Notes: generated by a model from the sequence alone, not told the origin. Positions 1 through 12,700 are shown, counted from the stretch's first letter. The stretch: 64,000 nt of DNA from Cyathus striatus (GCA_025738555.1 JAOVFP010000014.1:1922001-1986000), one strand, 5' to 3'. Numbers and translations are program-made.

Positions 1-540
1 CTAATGGATGTGTAAGTGATCATAAGTGATCATGGTATGTTGTAGTAGCATATTATAGTGCATAATGACTACTAGTGAATACTAATGGATATGGAAGTGA
101 TCATAAGTGATCATGGTATGTTGTAATAGCATATTATAGTGCATAACGACTACCAGTGAACACCAATGGATGTGGAAGTGATCATAAGTGATCATGGTAT
201 GTTGTAATAGCATATTATAGTGTGTAATGATTAATGGTGAATACTAATGGATGTGGAAGTGATCATAAGTGATCATGGTATAGTATAATGGTGTATTATA
301 GTGTGTAATGACTACTAGTTAATACTAATGAATGTGGAAGTGGTCATATGTGATCATGATATGTTATAATAGTGTTTTGTAGTGCATAATGACTACTGGT
401 GAATATTAATGAATGTAGAAGTGATCATAAGTGATCATGGTATGTTATAATAGCATATTATTGTGTGTAATGCCTACTAGTTAATACTAATAAATGTAAA
501 AGTGATCATAAGTGATCATTGTATAAATAATAGCACATTA
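1..540 (+). repeat. 81-bp tandem repeat array, left arm
   Basis: The motif GTGATCATAAGTGATCAT starts at 16, 97, 178, 259, 340, 421 and 502, an exact 81-bp period over seven units with about 10-15% divergence between units. Each unit holds the tandem palindromic core TGATCA twice. The array runs off the left edge. Confidence 0.92.
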
Positions 541-549
541 ATTTATAAA

Positions 550-1400
550 TGAATATAAGAATATCACATTTTCCCACATGTCACCTCTCACGCTCGTCAC
601 ATTCGTCACATATGTCACGAATGTTACGAATGTCACGCTCCACATATTTGTCACATATGTCACATATGTCATGTATGTAGCATTTGTCATACTTGTCACA
701 CTTATTGTGTATGTCACATATGTCACACCTGTTATGTACGTCACATTTGTCATACTTGTCACACTTATTGTGTATGTCGCACATTTGTCACACCTGTCAC
801 GTATGTTGCATTTGTCATACTTGTCACACCTGTTGTATTTGTAACGTATGTCACACGTGTCACAGTACAAATGTCACACTCCTCATATTTGTCACACCTG
901 TTGTATATGTCATGTATGTAGCATTTGTCACACTTGTCACACTTTTTATACATGCCACACCTGTTATATATGTCACATTTGTCATGCATATCACATTCTT
1001 ACATGTCATACTTGTCAGATTTGTCACACTTGTCATGCATATCACATTTATCTTACATGTCATACTTGTCAGATTCGTCACACTCGTCACATATGTCACA
1101 CATTTTACTACTGGTTATATATATCACACTTATTACTCTCATCTGTCACAAATGTCATGCTTTCCACATCTGTCACCCTTTTTTCTGTCTGCTATACCCG
1201 TCACACTCTTCAAGCATTATTCATATAACATTTATCATATTTTACACATTCATCACATTCCTTACATATTTGTCACATTTTCCATGTCTGTTATATCTGT
1301 CATATATTTTCTCTCATTTTGTTACACTTTTCTTACATATCACATTTTTCACTTATATTACACATTATATTTCTATAAGTATTACATACATTACAAAATG
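550..1400 (+). repeat. Degenerate 9-bp satellite (TGTCACATA-like), left arm
   Basis: More than 60 imperfect copies of a 9-bp unit related to TGTCACATA run head to tail and become more degenerate after about 1130. The 9-bp period leaves all three frames partly open and gives artefactual Cys-His-X protein repeats, so no protein is called. It is the inverted counterpart of 2475-3310. Confidence 0.9.
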
Positions 1401-2470
1401 AAGATTCTATTTCATTCCCCTACTTCAAACCTGTTTTGGTGAACACATCTTTAGTGTACCAATCTTAAGTATTAAAATAGAAACATATGACTTGCTATAA
1501 TATATCTGAACACAAAGTACTGCATTGCACACAGCACACAAGTTGAAGTCAATGATCCTTATGTTTCTGATCTTTGTCAAAGCTCACATCAGTATTTAGA
1601 CATTCATACAGTTACATGTGTAATAACTGTCTCAAGAATCTCATGTCAAATATGACATATATGACACTATGCCATCTGCAATCAGTTTGAAATTGTCAAG
1701 GTTGATAGCCTTCACTGAGTTATGGGAATTATACATTTTAAGCACTCACATGATTGTTACATTTAACTACTTGTTTTATTTAAGTCTCAGGTGAGAGTAA
1801 GCTGAGAGTCAGTTGAGACATCTGTGAGAATGATACATACAACAGCTGGTTATGTAGCAGTTCTTGCTTATGAATAGATAAGTACTAGTAGGACATGAAA
1901 ACAGTATCATATTGACATCAAGACTTGAGACATTAGAAAGTTATAAGTTTTAACAATAACATGGAACTATAGTAGAATGAGTAACATGAATAAAACAACA
2001 CAATTGGACTAAACATAAAGTGAGACAAAGAGATAAGAGATGTGATAGTGGGAAAGTAGTATACAGTTAGTACTATGTGATATATGAGAAAAGATGTGAT
2101 GGATGTGGTGAATAGGGAAAGTGTGAAATGTGCAACTTGTCAGGAAAGTTGCAACAGGTGGCAGGAAAGGTACAATGTTAGATATTCTGGGTTGTACAGC
2201 CTCTGGTTCAGGCCTTGGTAGAACTTTGGTTGATAACTCTAGTATATAAACTCCCTGTAATTTGATAGTTGACCACAAGTTTCCTCCTATTTGTATTTGT
2301 GTCTGTGTCTGTGTCTGTGTCTGAGCTTTTCATCTCTTATCACCCCCCTCTCTCCCAACCTACCCTCCTTCATTATTTGTTGCTTCAGACAACAATTGGT
2401 GTCAGAAATGGTGTAATGGGTAGCAGGAAAAGAAAAAGCATGGCATGTGCTAATATAAGGGGACATATGT
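1400..2470. other. Core of foldback element, no gene recognised
   Basis: About 1.07 kb of AT-rich sequence between the two arms. No open frame of convincing length or composition was found. A short GT dinucleotide-rich stretch (TGTGTCTG repeated) lies at 2296-2325. If the element is mobile, its transposase must come from elsewhere. Confidence 0.5.
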
Positions 2471-2474
2471 GACA

Positions 2475-3310
2475 AGTGGTAAAATTTGTGACAGATGTAA
2501 TCTGTATGGCAAGTAAATTTACTTGTGAGATCAATATGCTAACAATGATATGTGGGAAAGGTGTAAATGTAAAGCATAACAAGTGTGATATGGGTGCAAG
2601 TATAACATACAGGAAAGGAATGACAAATACAGAAGATGTGACATTTGTAACATATAGGGAAGGGGTGACATTTGTGACAGATGGGACTGATAAGTGAAAT
2701 ATATGTGACAAGTAGTAAAATATGTGACATATGTGACGAGTGTGACAGGTGTGACAAATCTGACAAGCGTGACATGTAAGAATGTGATATGCATGACAAA
2801 TGTGACATACATAACAGGTGTGACATGTATAACAAGTGTGACAAGTGTGACACGTGTGACAAATGTGACATGCATAACATGTGTGACATACGTGACATAC
2901 GTGACAAATACAACAGGTGTGACAGGTGTGATATACATGAGATATTTGACATACATGAGATGTGTGACATATGTGACAAATACAACAGGTGTGACATGTG
3001 TGACATACACAACAAGTGTGACAAGTATGACAAATGCAACATACGTGACATACGTGACATACACAATAAGTGTGACAAGTATGACAAATGCTACATATGT
3101 GACAGGTGTGACGAATGTGACGTACATAACAGGTGTGACATATGTGACATACACAACAAGTGTGACAAGTATGACAAATGCTACATACATGACATACGTG
3201 ACATATGTGACAAATATGTGGAGCGTGACATTCGTAACACTCGTGACATATGTGACGAATGTGACGAGTGTGACAGGTGTGACATGTGGGAAAATGTGAT
3301 ATTCCTATAT
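2475..3310 (-). repeat. Degenerate 9-bp satellite, right arm
   Basis: Units related to TGTGACATA run head to tail and are the inverted copy of the left-arm satellite. The junction to the 81-bp array (around 3290-3330) matches the left junction at 540-590 in reverse complement. Confidence 0.9.
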
Positions 3311-3329
3311 TCATTTATAAATTAATATG

Positions 3330-3880
3330 CTATTATTTACACAATGATCACTTATGATCACTTTTACATTTATTAGTATTGACTAGTAAGCATTATGCAC
3401 AATAATATGCTATTATAACATACCATGATCACTTATGATCACTTCTACATTCATTAGTATTCGCCAGTAGTCATTATGCACTATAAAACACTACTATAAC
3501 ATATCATGATCACATATGATCACTTCCACATTCATTAGTATTAACTAGTAGTCATTACACACTATAATACACCATTATACTATACCATGATCACTTATGA
3601 TCACTTCCACATCTATTAGTATTCACCAGTAGTCATTACACACTATAATATGCTATTACAACATACCATGATCACTTATGATCACTTACATATCCATTAG
3701 TATTCACTAGTAGTCATTATGCACTATAATACACCATTATATCATATCATGATCACTTATGATCACTTTCACATTCATTAGTATTCATTAGTAGTCAATA
3801 TGCCCTTTAATATCCATCATACACTATTATAACATTCAATGATCACCTTTGATCACTTATACATTCATTAATAATAATGA
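3330..3880 (-). repeat. 81-bp tandem repeat array, right arm
   Basis: The motif TGATCACTTATGATCAC starts at 3345, 3426, 3507, 3588, 3669 and 3750 (81-bp period), then at 3840 after a 90-bp interval. This is the inverted copy of the array at 1-540. The last unit is the most diverged and probably marks the true end of the element near 3880. Confidence 0.9.
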
Positions 3881-4350
3881 ATACCATTAGATTTTAGCAG
3901 TGATCATGGAAGTCAGGGATTTTGTGATCACTTTTTCATAAAACCTGGGCTTTTTATGATCCAAATTGGCTGACACTTATGGCCATCCATCCTATGTAGT
4001 CATATCCTTCGGAATTGTCATCGGGTAGAATTAATTTATTTGCCAGGAGGACTGATACCGGGAGTTGCTGCAATCGTCGAAGAGAAGGAACAACTTCCCC
4101 AATGAGGTAATATATATATCAATAGAATTCTGCCCACCAATACCGATCAGCATACCAGTGGCTTGCGTGGTTGTAGGCAAAAAGTATACAATTCACATCT
4201 TAAAAATTTCTTAGTTATGAAAGTTAAAATAAATGGTGTGTTGAATGAAGACTTACTGTTATTTGTTACTTCGATTGCGTGATGAGGCAAAATGTGTAGA
4301 GGTGGAAATTTAAAGATATTATCCATCTCGGCTGGAAATTTGCAATCGAT
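3881..4350. other. Unassigned stretch
   Basis: No repeat or gene recognised apart from a few TGATCA words just outside the foldback arm. It may hold the 3' untranslated part of the minus-strand gene that starts at 4737. Confidence 0.3.
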
Positions 4351-4737
4351 TCAATGTTCTATTTCACATTGATAACAATACATATATGGATGCTCGAAGT
4401 CAAACCGGCAGAAATTATTTGAAGCGATGCATGTCCGACAACGCCGTGAATGATGGAAGCATATGATGAATTTTAGCAATTGATTGACAATCCAGAACGG
4501 CAACAATTGTATCTCCCTTGGTGGGCGGAACTTGGTCAAATGCTAGACGAAAATTAGTGTATGTAAACAGAGGGGATTGAGAGGTCTTACCCTTGTCGTG
4601 TACAAGGTAAAAAGTTGGAGGCGTGGGAAATCAACGTCGAAGTCGATGTAATTTCGGGAATCGTTTTCATCAGAAGTAAGGTACCAAGGCATGTTCAAGA
4701 GTAGATGGAATGGAGAATGGTCAGTGCAGCCCTTCAA
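4351..4737 (-). CDS. Small cysteine-rich two-exon hypothetical protein
   Basis: Not recognised. Two exons on the minus strand join in phase 0 across a 48-bp intron (4543-4590) with donor GTAAGA, a CTAAT branch-like site and acceptor CTAG. The predicted product is about 112 residues. Its C-terminal third carries CRTC and CYQC pairs separated by a further cysteine in NNFCRF, which suggests a small zinc-binding fold. The ATG at 4737 is the first in frame, but upstream exons may exist. It lies on the same strand as the genes at 5011-7335 and 7697-9341 and may be a distal part of one of them or a separate small gene. No in-frame stop interrupts it. Confidence 0.45.
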
Positions 4738-5010
4738 TTTATATCATTTTTTATATTCATGCGGAACAGTTCACCATTTTCCCTCGAGGTAAGTCAATCT
4801 GAATCTAGTTATCAGAGAATTCTAAGGAACGTATTAAGTCCACACATCGAGCATATTGCAAACACCCATAATGGGACATAGACATCAACAAATTGAAACA
4901 TGAATTCTATTTTAGGTCGACGGACATACAGCCACACATGCGTTGCCATGCACACTACACAGGGTCCTTCTGCAGACAAATAGGGGAAGCAAGCTCCCCC
5001 AATTATTAAA

Positions 5011-7335
5011 CTAAATTATACCCATCCTTTCTTCGACAGACATGCAATCATAGGAATCTACATCTATAGACATGAGTACAAACCGCTGTGTTTGGTTGCT
5101 CCTAGCTGCAAGTTCGTTCAGATGTGTGATATTGCGAGTCACCATTGTCATGCGCCTCCTCTCCTCATCTTGATCAATTGTAATCTCCACGTCTCCTGTG
5201 AAGTAATCATTAGCCATGAGCAAGGTTTCCCTTGAGATGTTCTGCACAATCATATCTTGCATCCGAGGAGTCACAATGTCTTTCCAGAAAAAATCTTCAG
5301 TAACTACCATACCTGTACTGACTTCAGTACATCAGAGGGAGGTAACCTAAATAATTAACATACCTTCAACGAGCCCAGAGACATTCCAAGAATGATACCA
5401 TTGCAGCTTGCATATGGCTGTTTCCATGAGACATCCACAGTCGAGGGTGTCAGAATTTTTAAGATTGTAAAGCGTCCTACGGGAATCTTCCGCACTCTGC
5501 TTCGAATCATCCTGACCCTTAACGGTATTCTTTGCCCCTGGAACCCCAAGAACGAGAAATTTTGGGCTATTTTCTTCCCTGTTCCATTTGGTGGCCTTAG
5601 ATCTACAATGTGACAGGCAGATTATATTGTTAACATTTGTAGTGAACACCTCTAGGGTTAGAAGTCAGTCGGAAAATACGGTGGCGGGCAGTTGCAACAG
5701 TCCTTCTTCCCTTTTTGCTGTCGCTAAATGTCAAGTACTTGAGGTAAGTATGTTTGGGCCGTCGTCAATGAACTGCTTTAGCTCAGCTATCATTAAATAT
5801 TAGAACAATAAGTCATTTCAAACCAAAAGCAGAAACATACTAAAGCTACCCTTCAAATCGGTTGGTGCTGTATTGACAAATGTCGATCTATTTTTAGAAT
5901 ACCCAGTCTCATAAGAGTATGGGATTGGATCACGATTTCCATCGTTCCGTGGGGCTACGCTGTATGTTAATACAGGTTATGTGGGTGCAATATCTAATCA
6001 CACATATGGATGTAAAGCCCTTCTTCAGAAAAATATTTGTGACTTGTAGCTTTTAATTTTGCTAAGGCATTCGGGATATAATTGGATGCTAATGTTTGAC
6101 GAACTTTGGGAACGTCACCTTCCCGGAAGATTGACCCAGTGATTGGATCAGTAGCGATAGTAGTGGTAGGAGCAGTGGCAGGTGGAATAGTGCTATGAAC
6201 ATCAAGGTCTATTTAATATACGTCAGTATAAGTTCAACATAGCGCTAGGAAGATACTTGCCCATGGCTGCTTCCGACCCAGCATTAGCAGCAATAGCGGT
6301 AGGCGGAAAATTATTTTCTGCTTCGCTATCAATGACGAGGTCCTTGCCTATATCTGCATCTGATGCAGTAGTGGTAGGCAGTTCCTTAGTGCCTCCTTCA
6401 CTATCAGCGTCAAGGTCTATTTAATATACATCAGAATAAGTTCAACATAGTGCTAAGAAGATACTTGCCCATGGCTGCTTCCGACCCAGCGTTAGCAGCA
6501 ATAGTGGTAGGCGGAAAATTATTTTCTGCTTCGCTATCACTGACGAGGTCCTTGCCTATATCTGCATCCGATGCAGTAGTGGTAGGCAGATCCTTAGTGC
6601 CTCCTTCGCTATCAGCATCAAGGCCTATTTAATATACGTCAGAATAAGTTCAACATAGTGCTAAGAAGATACTTGCCCATGGCTGCTTCCGACCCAGCGT
6701 TAGCAGCAATAGCGGTAGGTGGAAAATTATTTTCTGCTTCACTATCACTGACGAGGTCCTTGCCTATATCTGCATCCGATGCAGTAGTGGTAGGCAGATC
6801 CTTAGTGCCTCCTTCGCTATCAACGTCAAGGTCTATTTAATATAGGTTAATATAAGTTTAATGTAGCGCTAGGAAGAAACTTGCCCATGGCTACTTCTGA
6901 CGCAGCCTTAGGAGGAGTAGCGGTAGGCAGCACGTCATTTCCTCCTTTGCTAGTAAAGTCAAGGTCCTTGCCCATATCCTTGCCCATTTCTTCATCCGAT
7001 GCAGTGTTAAGACCAGTAGTGATAGGCACCACGCTATTGCCTCCTTTGCCAACAACGTCAAGACCAGAAGATGTTGTAATTACTTTGGTCAGTATTGACA
7101 TGACCGAGGATTTTCCCGGGGGATCCTAATATCATTTTTCATCATTAAATAAATGTATGAATAAAAAGATGCTTACAACCACCGGATATAATGGAGGAAG
7201 GTAAGAAACCTCAGGAAATGGGGAAATAAGGCAAATGGAACATATATTTAGATAATGACGTACATTTGGAGATGAAGCTGGCTTTGTCATGTCTCCCCCA
7301 GGGTTTTGTTCCGTGACTGGAGTTGACATGCTCAT
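5011..7335 (-). pseudogene. Multi-exon gene with three tandemly duplicated 52-codon exons; unknown function
   Basis: Not recognised. The chain of exons on the minus strand has in-phase junctions: an intron at 7126-7176 (GTAAGC...TTAG), a 241-bp exon 6885-7125, three 156-bp exons (6677-6832, 6469-6624, 6261-6416) that are near-copies, a further exon starting at 6208, and 3' exons with introns of typical size (for example the one ending just before 5310). The repeated exons encode acidic Ser/Thr/Ala-rich segments with DADIGKDL and GSEAAM motifs. The last exon encodes about 98 residues rich in charged residues and ends at 5011. Two in-frame TGA codons (5731-5733 and 5665-5667) sit where CGA would keep the frame open, so it is probably decayed. 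The start at 7335 is a guess. Confidence 0.5.
6209..6884 (-). repeat. 208-bp tandem repeat: exon plus GC-AG intron unit
   Basis: The word CAAGG[TC]CTATTTAA recurs at 6203, 6411, 6619 and 6827, an exact 208-bp period. On the minus strand each unit is a 156-bp exon plus a 52-bp intron. The intron begins GCAAGT, ends AAATAG and has a CTGAC or CTGAT branch-like site. Using GC as donor keeps the reading frame through all units (junction ATGG then AC CTT). The nearby GT donor four bases downstream would give 160-bp exons and an immediate stop. Confidence 0.8.
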
Positions 7336-7696
7336 ACAGTAACTACTGAGCAAGGTATGGCAATACGAGTATTTGAGCAGGGCGCATAATGTATTTTGAT
7401 GGAAACCAATTGCACTCAATGTTATAGTATCTGGCTTTCTGGAATTAATAATCTGTATTCAATAGTTTCACGGTATCTTTTCAAAGTTACTCATAGATCT
7501 CTCTGTGTTTGTCTCTGCACATTGCGTGTAAATCTTGACATTGACTTCAAGCTCAAGCAGTACAAAATCAGCGAATACCTCATAATATTTAGTGTCTACT
7601 CCTTTTTCTTAGCATATTCATCCACAAACGGCACAATTCACGAGATCTCTAATTTATTAGCGCTATCATTGAAGAAACACTAGTAAGCAGAACTAT

Positions 7697-9341
7697 CTAA
7701 TCCGCAACTGCACCACCAAGTAGCCCAGTCATTTGTAATAGCTGTGTTCTCTGCTCTTCGATTTCTTTTTCTTTTCTCTCGAGCTCCTTATTTTTCTCAT
7801 CGAGCTCTCACGTCCGTGCTTCAAGCTCCTTCATCAAAGAATGGCTGTTTGCAACCCTAGCTTGTTTCAGCTTTGATGTTAGCTTCGTGAAGAAGTTTGC
7901 CAAGTCAACACACTCGCTATTGGCTTCATCGTGCAATGTCTTTGACACGAAGTGAATGGCTCCACTTGACTCACCAGTGTGACGGGCGAGGACGAGAACC
8001 CAAGCCCCTGTTGATAATGACAACCTCTCCATCTATTCGCGATATTAAATGAATATTCATATGACCGGTAGGACAATTGTGTACCTTAGTGATGATGGGC
8101 CCGATGTCTCTGTTGAAACGCCGACTTGCACTAGCACAGACCAGTATCTCCGGTTCCAATTTCCTCGCCCGGACTATCTCTGAAGGTGGTATGAAAAACT
8201 ATATCAAAGTTAAACATTAGATCTATTATGCACTGTAGTTCAAGCTACCCCGCTGAACACCTTCCACAGTTCCAAAACATTTCTCGTTCTCTTCCATGGT
8301 TACAGGTTTTTGACACTCAAGGAAGTTAACCAACCTTGGATTGTAGCTGTTCTTATTTGTACCTGCCGGAAGCGCTGGTGGTGACTCTGAAGGGTTCATG
8401 GTAAGAACAGGGTCGATAAAACTATTGTCAATAAGTCCATGTGTGTTCTAAGAGATATATCAGTACATCACGCACGAAGTAATAACAGAATCTGTGGCAA
8501 GATGAGTTGGTGAGGACTCCGAAGGGTCCATGGCAAGAAGAACAGGGTCAATGAAACGATTGTCAATAGGTCCAGGTGGGCTCTAAGAGATATATCAGTA
8601 CATCGCACACAAAATAATAACCGAAACATGATTTACAGTTAATACGGTCACAGACTCATCAGTAGTGGCAGGATCGGAGCTAAGTGACTGTGCGTCCTTA
8701 TCACCTGCTGGTGAATTGGGGGCATGTGCACTCTAATAAGTATTAGTAAGTCAAGCAAGATAATAAACAAAATGCGAATTACGGTTGGTACATTCTCGTA
8801 TCTGCCAGGTTCAGCAACACCAGGAGAGGTGCCCAAATCTAGGGACTTTAACTGCATAAAAAGATGAGCAAATACTAAAGCTCTAAGACACACTGAGAGA
8901 TAATTCTGTCCAGCCTTCGTATGGGGGCACTGGCTGCGAAGTGGCCGGTCAGTGCATATGTTACATCGCCTCTGACTGTGAGTGGTAGGAATAGGTTCAG
9001 GTGGGCTCTAAGATTACATCAGTACATCATGCAAAGTAATAACAAAAAGTGATTTACGGTTGCGTTCTCGTCTCCATCAGGTTCAGCGACAACGGGCGAG
9101 ATGTCCATATCCTGGGACTTTAACAACATAAGAAATGAGTAAATACTAAAGCTCTAAGACGCACTGCGAGATAGAGTTGTCCAGCTTTCGTATGAGGGCA
9201 CTGGATGCGAAGTGGCCGGCCAGGACATTTCGTACATTTTTGTGGTGTGCTATTGTTCTTGGGGAGTCTTGTCACGGTTTCTTTCTGGGATCTGGTGGAC
9301 TTCTTTCTGCTGGAATTCGCTTTCTGGCCCTTTGATTTCAT
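7697..9341 (-). pseudogene. Zinc-finger / coiled-coil protein with duplicated exons
   Basis: Not recognised as a named family. Starting at the ATG at 9341, a basic Lys/Ser/Thr-rich N-terminus leads into CTKCPGRPLRIQCPHTKAG. A second exon repeats the module as CNICTDRPLRSQCPHTKAG, so there are two C-x2-C-x8-C-x-H zinc-binding modules. Two later exons repeat a segment with IDN.FIDPVL (8520-8580 and 8390-8450). The C-terminal exon, after an intron with donor GTACAC, ends in a Glu/Lys-rich coiled coil and stops at 7697-7699. Introns are about 48-60 bp with TACTGAT branch sites. One in-frame TGA at 7808-7810 replaces an expected Arg codon just before the coiled coil. It is divergent from the KDZ-like gene at 9792. 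Confidence 0.55.
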
Positions 9342-9791
9342 GGAGGAATGGGTAAGAGGTGAACAGACGGAGTAAAGGTGAGAGGTATTTTTTGGCAGCG
9401 GAAAAAACCAAGGCAAGTATAAGGCACAATTTGTGCAGGATGATATGATACCTGTTTTCTGTTTCTTACTTCGACACTAAGTGCCAATATCAGAGGCATA
9501 CAGATGCAAATATGCGCTGATCGGATTGTACACGGGAAATGGTCGCACTTCATACCTATTAAATCAAGTTTCAAATGTCAAAATTAATAGTTAGTCTTTT
9601 TTCAAACACCGTATCTTTCTTACTTCGACACTAAGTGCCATCATCTGAGGTATACAGATGCAAATATGCGCCGATCGGATTGTACACAGGAAATGATCGC
9701 ACTTCATACCTAGTAAATCGAGTTTCAAGTGTCAAAAAGAATAGATATTATTTTTGAAGCACCAAATCGTTTCTTACAACTATCTCCTGCA
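9342..9791. promoter_or_regulatory. Intergenic region between divergent genes with a duplicated segment
   Basis: The 450 bp between the start codons of two divergent genes holds a direct duplication of about 129 bp. The copies start at 9462 and 9616 (TTTCTTACTTCGACACTAAG) and are about 90% alike. The position suggests a shared bidirectional promoter; this is inference. Confidence 0.45.
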
Positions 9792-12700
9792 ATGTCCTCC
9801 ATTCCACATAAACGTCGCAAGAAATTTAAGGAGCCAGAGGAGATCAAATGTATCCCGGGATTATATGCTGAAAGAGAACCAGAAAGGATAGTGCGTGCCC
9901 CAGGACTTTTTAAATCCTCAACACTATCATTATCGTCATTTTTGTCAGCTTCAGCATCTGCGTCAGTTTCGTCATCTGGGCCCTATGAGCCAGTCTCATC
10001 CCCTCAAAATAAACAGCGATTGGTGAAGAACCCACACTCTAATACTGGTCAACATCGATCATGCAACCCTATGTCTGTGTCGAGGAATGATGAAATATCC
10101 AGTGAATTAGTTCCGATTATCCATGGAGGTTCAGATGTGCTCCAGGAATATAATGATAGTCTACCATTGCGGTCTGATGGGACGAATGAAGAATACATTC
10201 TCAATAATGTTCCCTTCCTGAATGATAGCAGTGCACCTTTCAGTGAAGTGGATCTCGACGACATCTTTTATTCATACCATGTCGGCGTGTTTTACGGTGG
10301 GATTGGTTTTGAACAAGTTAGCAAGGAGTTGTTTCTTGTTCAAGGTTGGGATTCCACAAAGAATAACAGTATTCCAGTAAGTGGTTCATAGATCTATCTT
10401 CTGTGTACGGTATTACTGATGACCAAAATCTAGAATCGTTGGTTTCATCTGCAATGGTGGCTAGTGGATGGAGATATAACTGCAGTGTGCACCTGCAATT
10501 CCAAAAAGTCACCTTGCATACACGCTAAATTTCTGTATGTCTTTGGTAAGGAAAGGTTCTCGAATAGTAATGATATTCCCAATGGTATTTTTTCGCAACT
10601 TCAACACATATCCCATAACTAACTCATTCATATAAAGTACCATCTGATGTGACACTGTTTCATCGCAAAATATTTCCAGAGTCCAATACATCGTATCATT
10701 TGTTTTCAGTGAATATGGGAGCAGGTCTCCTTGATTGAATTATTATATCACATGAAGGCTTGGATGACGGTAGTGGCAACTGGGAATGCCAAAAATGTAA
10801 CCTGTCAATGTGCCCGCATATTGTTAAAATGCGGCACAAGCTCCAGCAAATCCTGCACTGCGATCCTGAGGCATGAGATGACATTGCACTCAATTACGAC
10901 CTCTTGGAGAACTCAAGTAAGCTAATATTTCATACATGTTTCCCTGCTGACACATTCCATACAAGGTCAACAATTCCACTGTGATTCTGATCCAGACAAA
11001 GGGATATCGTATCTACTGATAATGCCCCCTAGCTGGGCGCGTTTGGAAACAGACACCAAGCTCTACCATAAAAAGCCAAGGCCACTACCTCCACCACCTC
11101 TTCTTATTGAATTAGGTGAACATATGCGGTGTATATGCGGTTCTGGACTTGAAAATTCAGGACCAATGGTGATCAAATCATGTACTGTGTATGGGCTTAG
11201 TGGTGCACATGTGACCAAAATTCAACTTTGGAAGTGTAACAACTGTCTTTGCTCAGACCGATTCATTGGTCCCGACTGCAGAGATATTGAAATCCTGAAT
11301 CTTAATAACTGTTACTTATTTACACACAAGCTTCTGGAGCACTTTACATCGGCTTACACCATTTCTCCTACTCCTTTCATGGCTTTCGTTTTAGAAGTCA
11401 GTCGTGGTTACACAGACAATGGAACCGGGATCCCTTTCGTCAATGATTTCATCTTCCGTGCCGCTTGGTTCACATATGCCGATCTCTTATGTTTAGAAAA
11501 TGACATGTGGTGTCACATCTGTGGTCTGGCTCCAGATAATGTAATTTTTGATGGTGTCTCCATCTCATTCAGCTGCAAGCAGCTTCGTTCCTCCATTAAA
11601 CCACCAACCACTATATCACCACATTCGGAACGAAAAGACAAAGTATCTTATGTCAGCAAGCAGCAGCTCATACTGGACCGTAAACTACGGAAATTAATAC
11701 GTACCGTCATGTCCAAAAAAACACATCTTAATAATTCTTTCATTCGTGGTGATGACGAAGAAAGTATGCTTCTGCAACTACCTGACGTCAATCCAGCATT
11801 GGGACGTCTGGCGGCACGTTTATTCATGGGAGACACTTGGCCAGATGATAGTTATGTCTATTTGTTTTCGGAGGTTCGTATATTATTATTCCAGTAAATA
11901 TTTAGATATTAACTATTGTTTAAACAGATAGCAGCAGAAGAATTGATTGTACAGATGGTGAACAGGCTTGGCTACAAAGCCCTTAGAAATTTCAATCACA
12001 CGAAAAGTGACGACGCCCTCTCTCGATTGGTAAACATTCCATCAATCTATCTGGTTTTGTGACACGAATATACCAAAGAAAACACTTGTTCGGAAGACCT
12101 AATTGATGTTTGCATCTGGATAGAAAGCCATGCACATGAGACGTTGGATAAGCTTATAGCACAAAGTCCGTCTACTAAATCTAGTCCTGTTTCGGAAACT
12201 CCAAAAGATGACTGGAAATTGGTAAGTGTCTGTTTTCGCTTAATCATTTTCGTTCATTGCGACCCGTAATATTAGACAGGTAGTTGCTACAGCATGCCGC
12301 AGATACGACATAGGCCAATCTATCCTGGGTTGAAACACGATAGGTTGCAAGACAAAGGTGGACAAGACCAGGGTGCTGAGTGTTCGAAGTACTATGCTCA
12401 GTACTCACCCCAATGCCTGACCGGAGGAATCATGGCCGCCTGGTGTACACATTCCATATGCTATGGTTTTCATTCTATGCCAAGCAGCGAAGGTCGCGAT
12501 GATGTTTTCTCGGCTCTCTATACACAATGGAGAGTTCCGCCAAAGCAGGTGATTTATGACTTCGCTTGCGCTCTGGGTCCTTACTGCATGACGCGAGAAG
12601 GGGATTTTTTTTCCGAGACTAAGTTTCTAATTGACCACTTCCATGCCACAGGTCACAAAAAATGTTCAACAGCCTGCTTTCTGAAATGATCTGTTACTGC

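Larger units (their letters stand above)
1..3880. mobile_element. Large foldback element (inverted arms with internal tandem repeats)
   Basis: The sequence from the window edge to about 1400 is repeated in inverted orientation from about 2460 to 3880. Each arm has an outer 81-bp tandem array and an inner array of a degenerate 9-bp unit built on TGTCACATA (TGTGACATA in the right arm). The core between the arms is about 1.05 kb. This is the architecture of foldback elements, whose long inverted repeats are themselves tandem repeats. The left terminus lies outside the window, so target duplication and superfamily cannot be set. Long cysteine/histidine/threonine/valine-rich reading frames inside the arms come from the 9-bp period and are not genes. 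Confidence 0.75.

Noticed and set aside
1..540. CRISPR-like array
   Set aside because: The 81-bp units are contiguous with no alternating repeat and variable spacer, and the organism is a eukaryote.
575..1442. Long open frames rich in Cys-His and Thr-Val repeats in the foldback arms (also 2385-3325)
   Set aside because: They follow the 9-bp period of the satellite and occur in several frames on both strands; composition is that of a repeat, not a protein.
5588..5803. Plus-strand 71-codon frame
   Set aside because: It opposes the minus-strand exon chain of the repeat-exon gene and has no motif or intron support.
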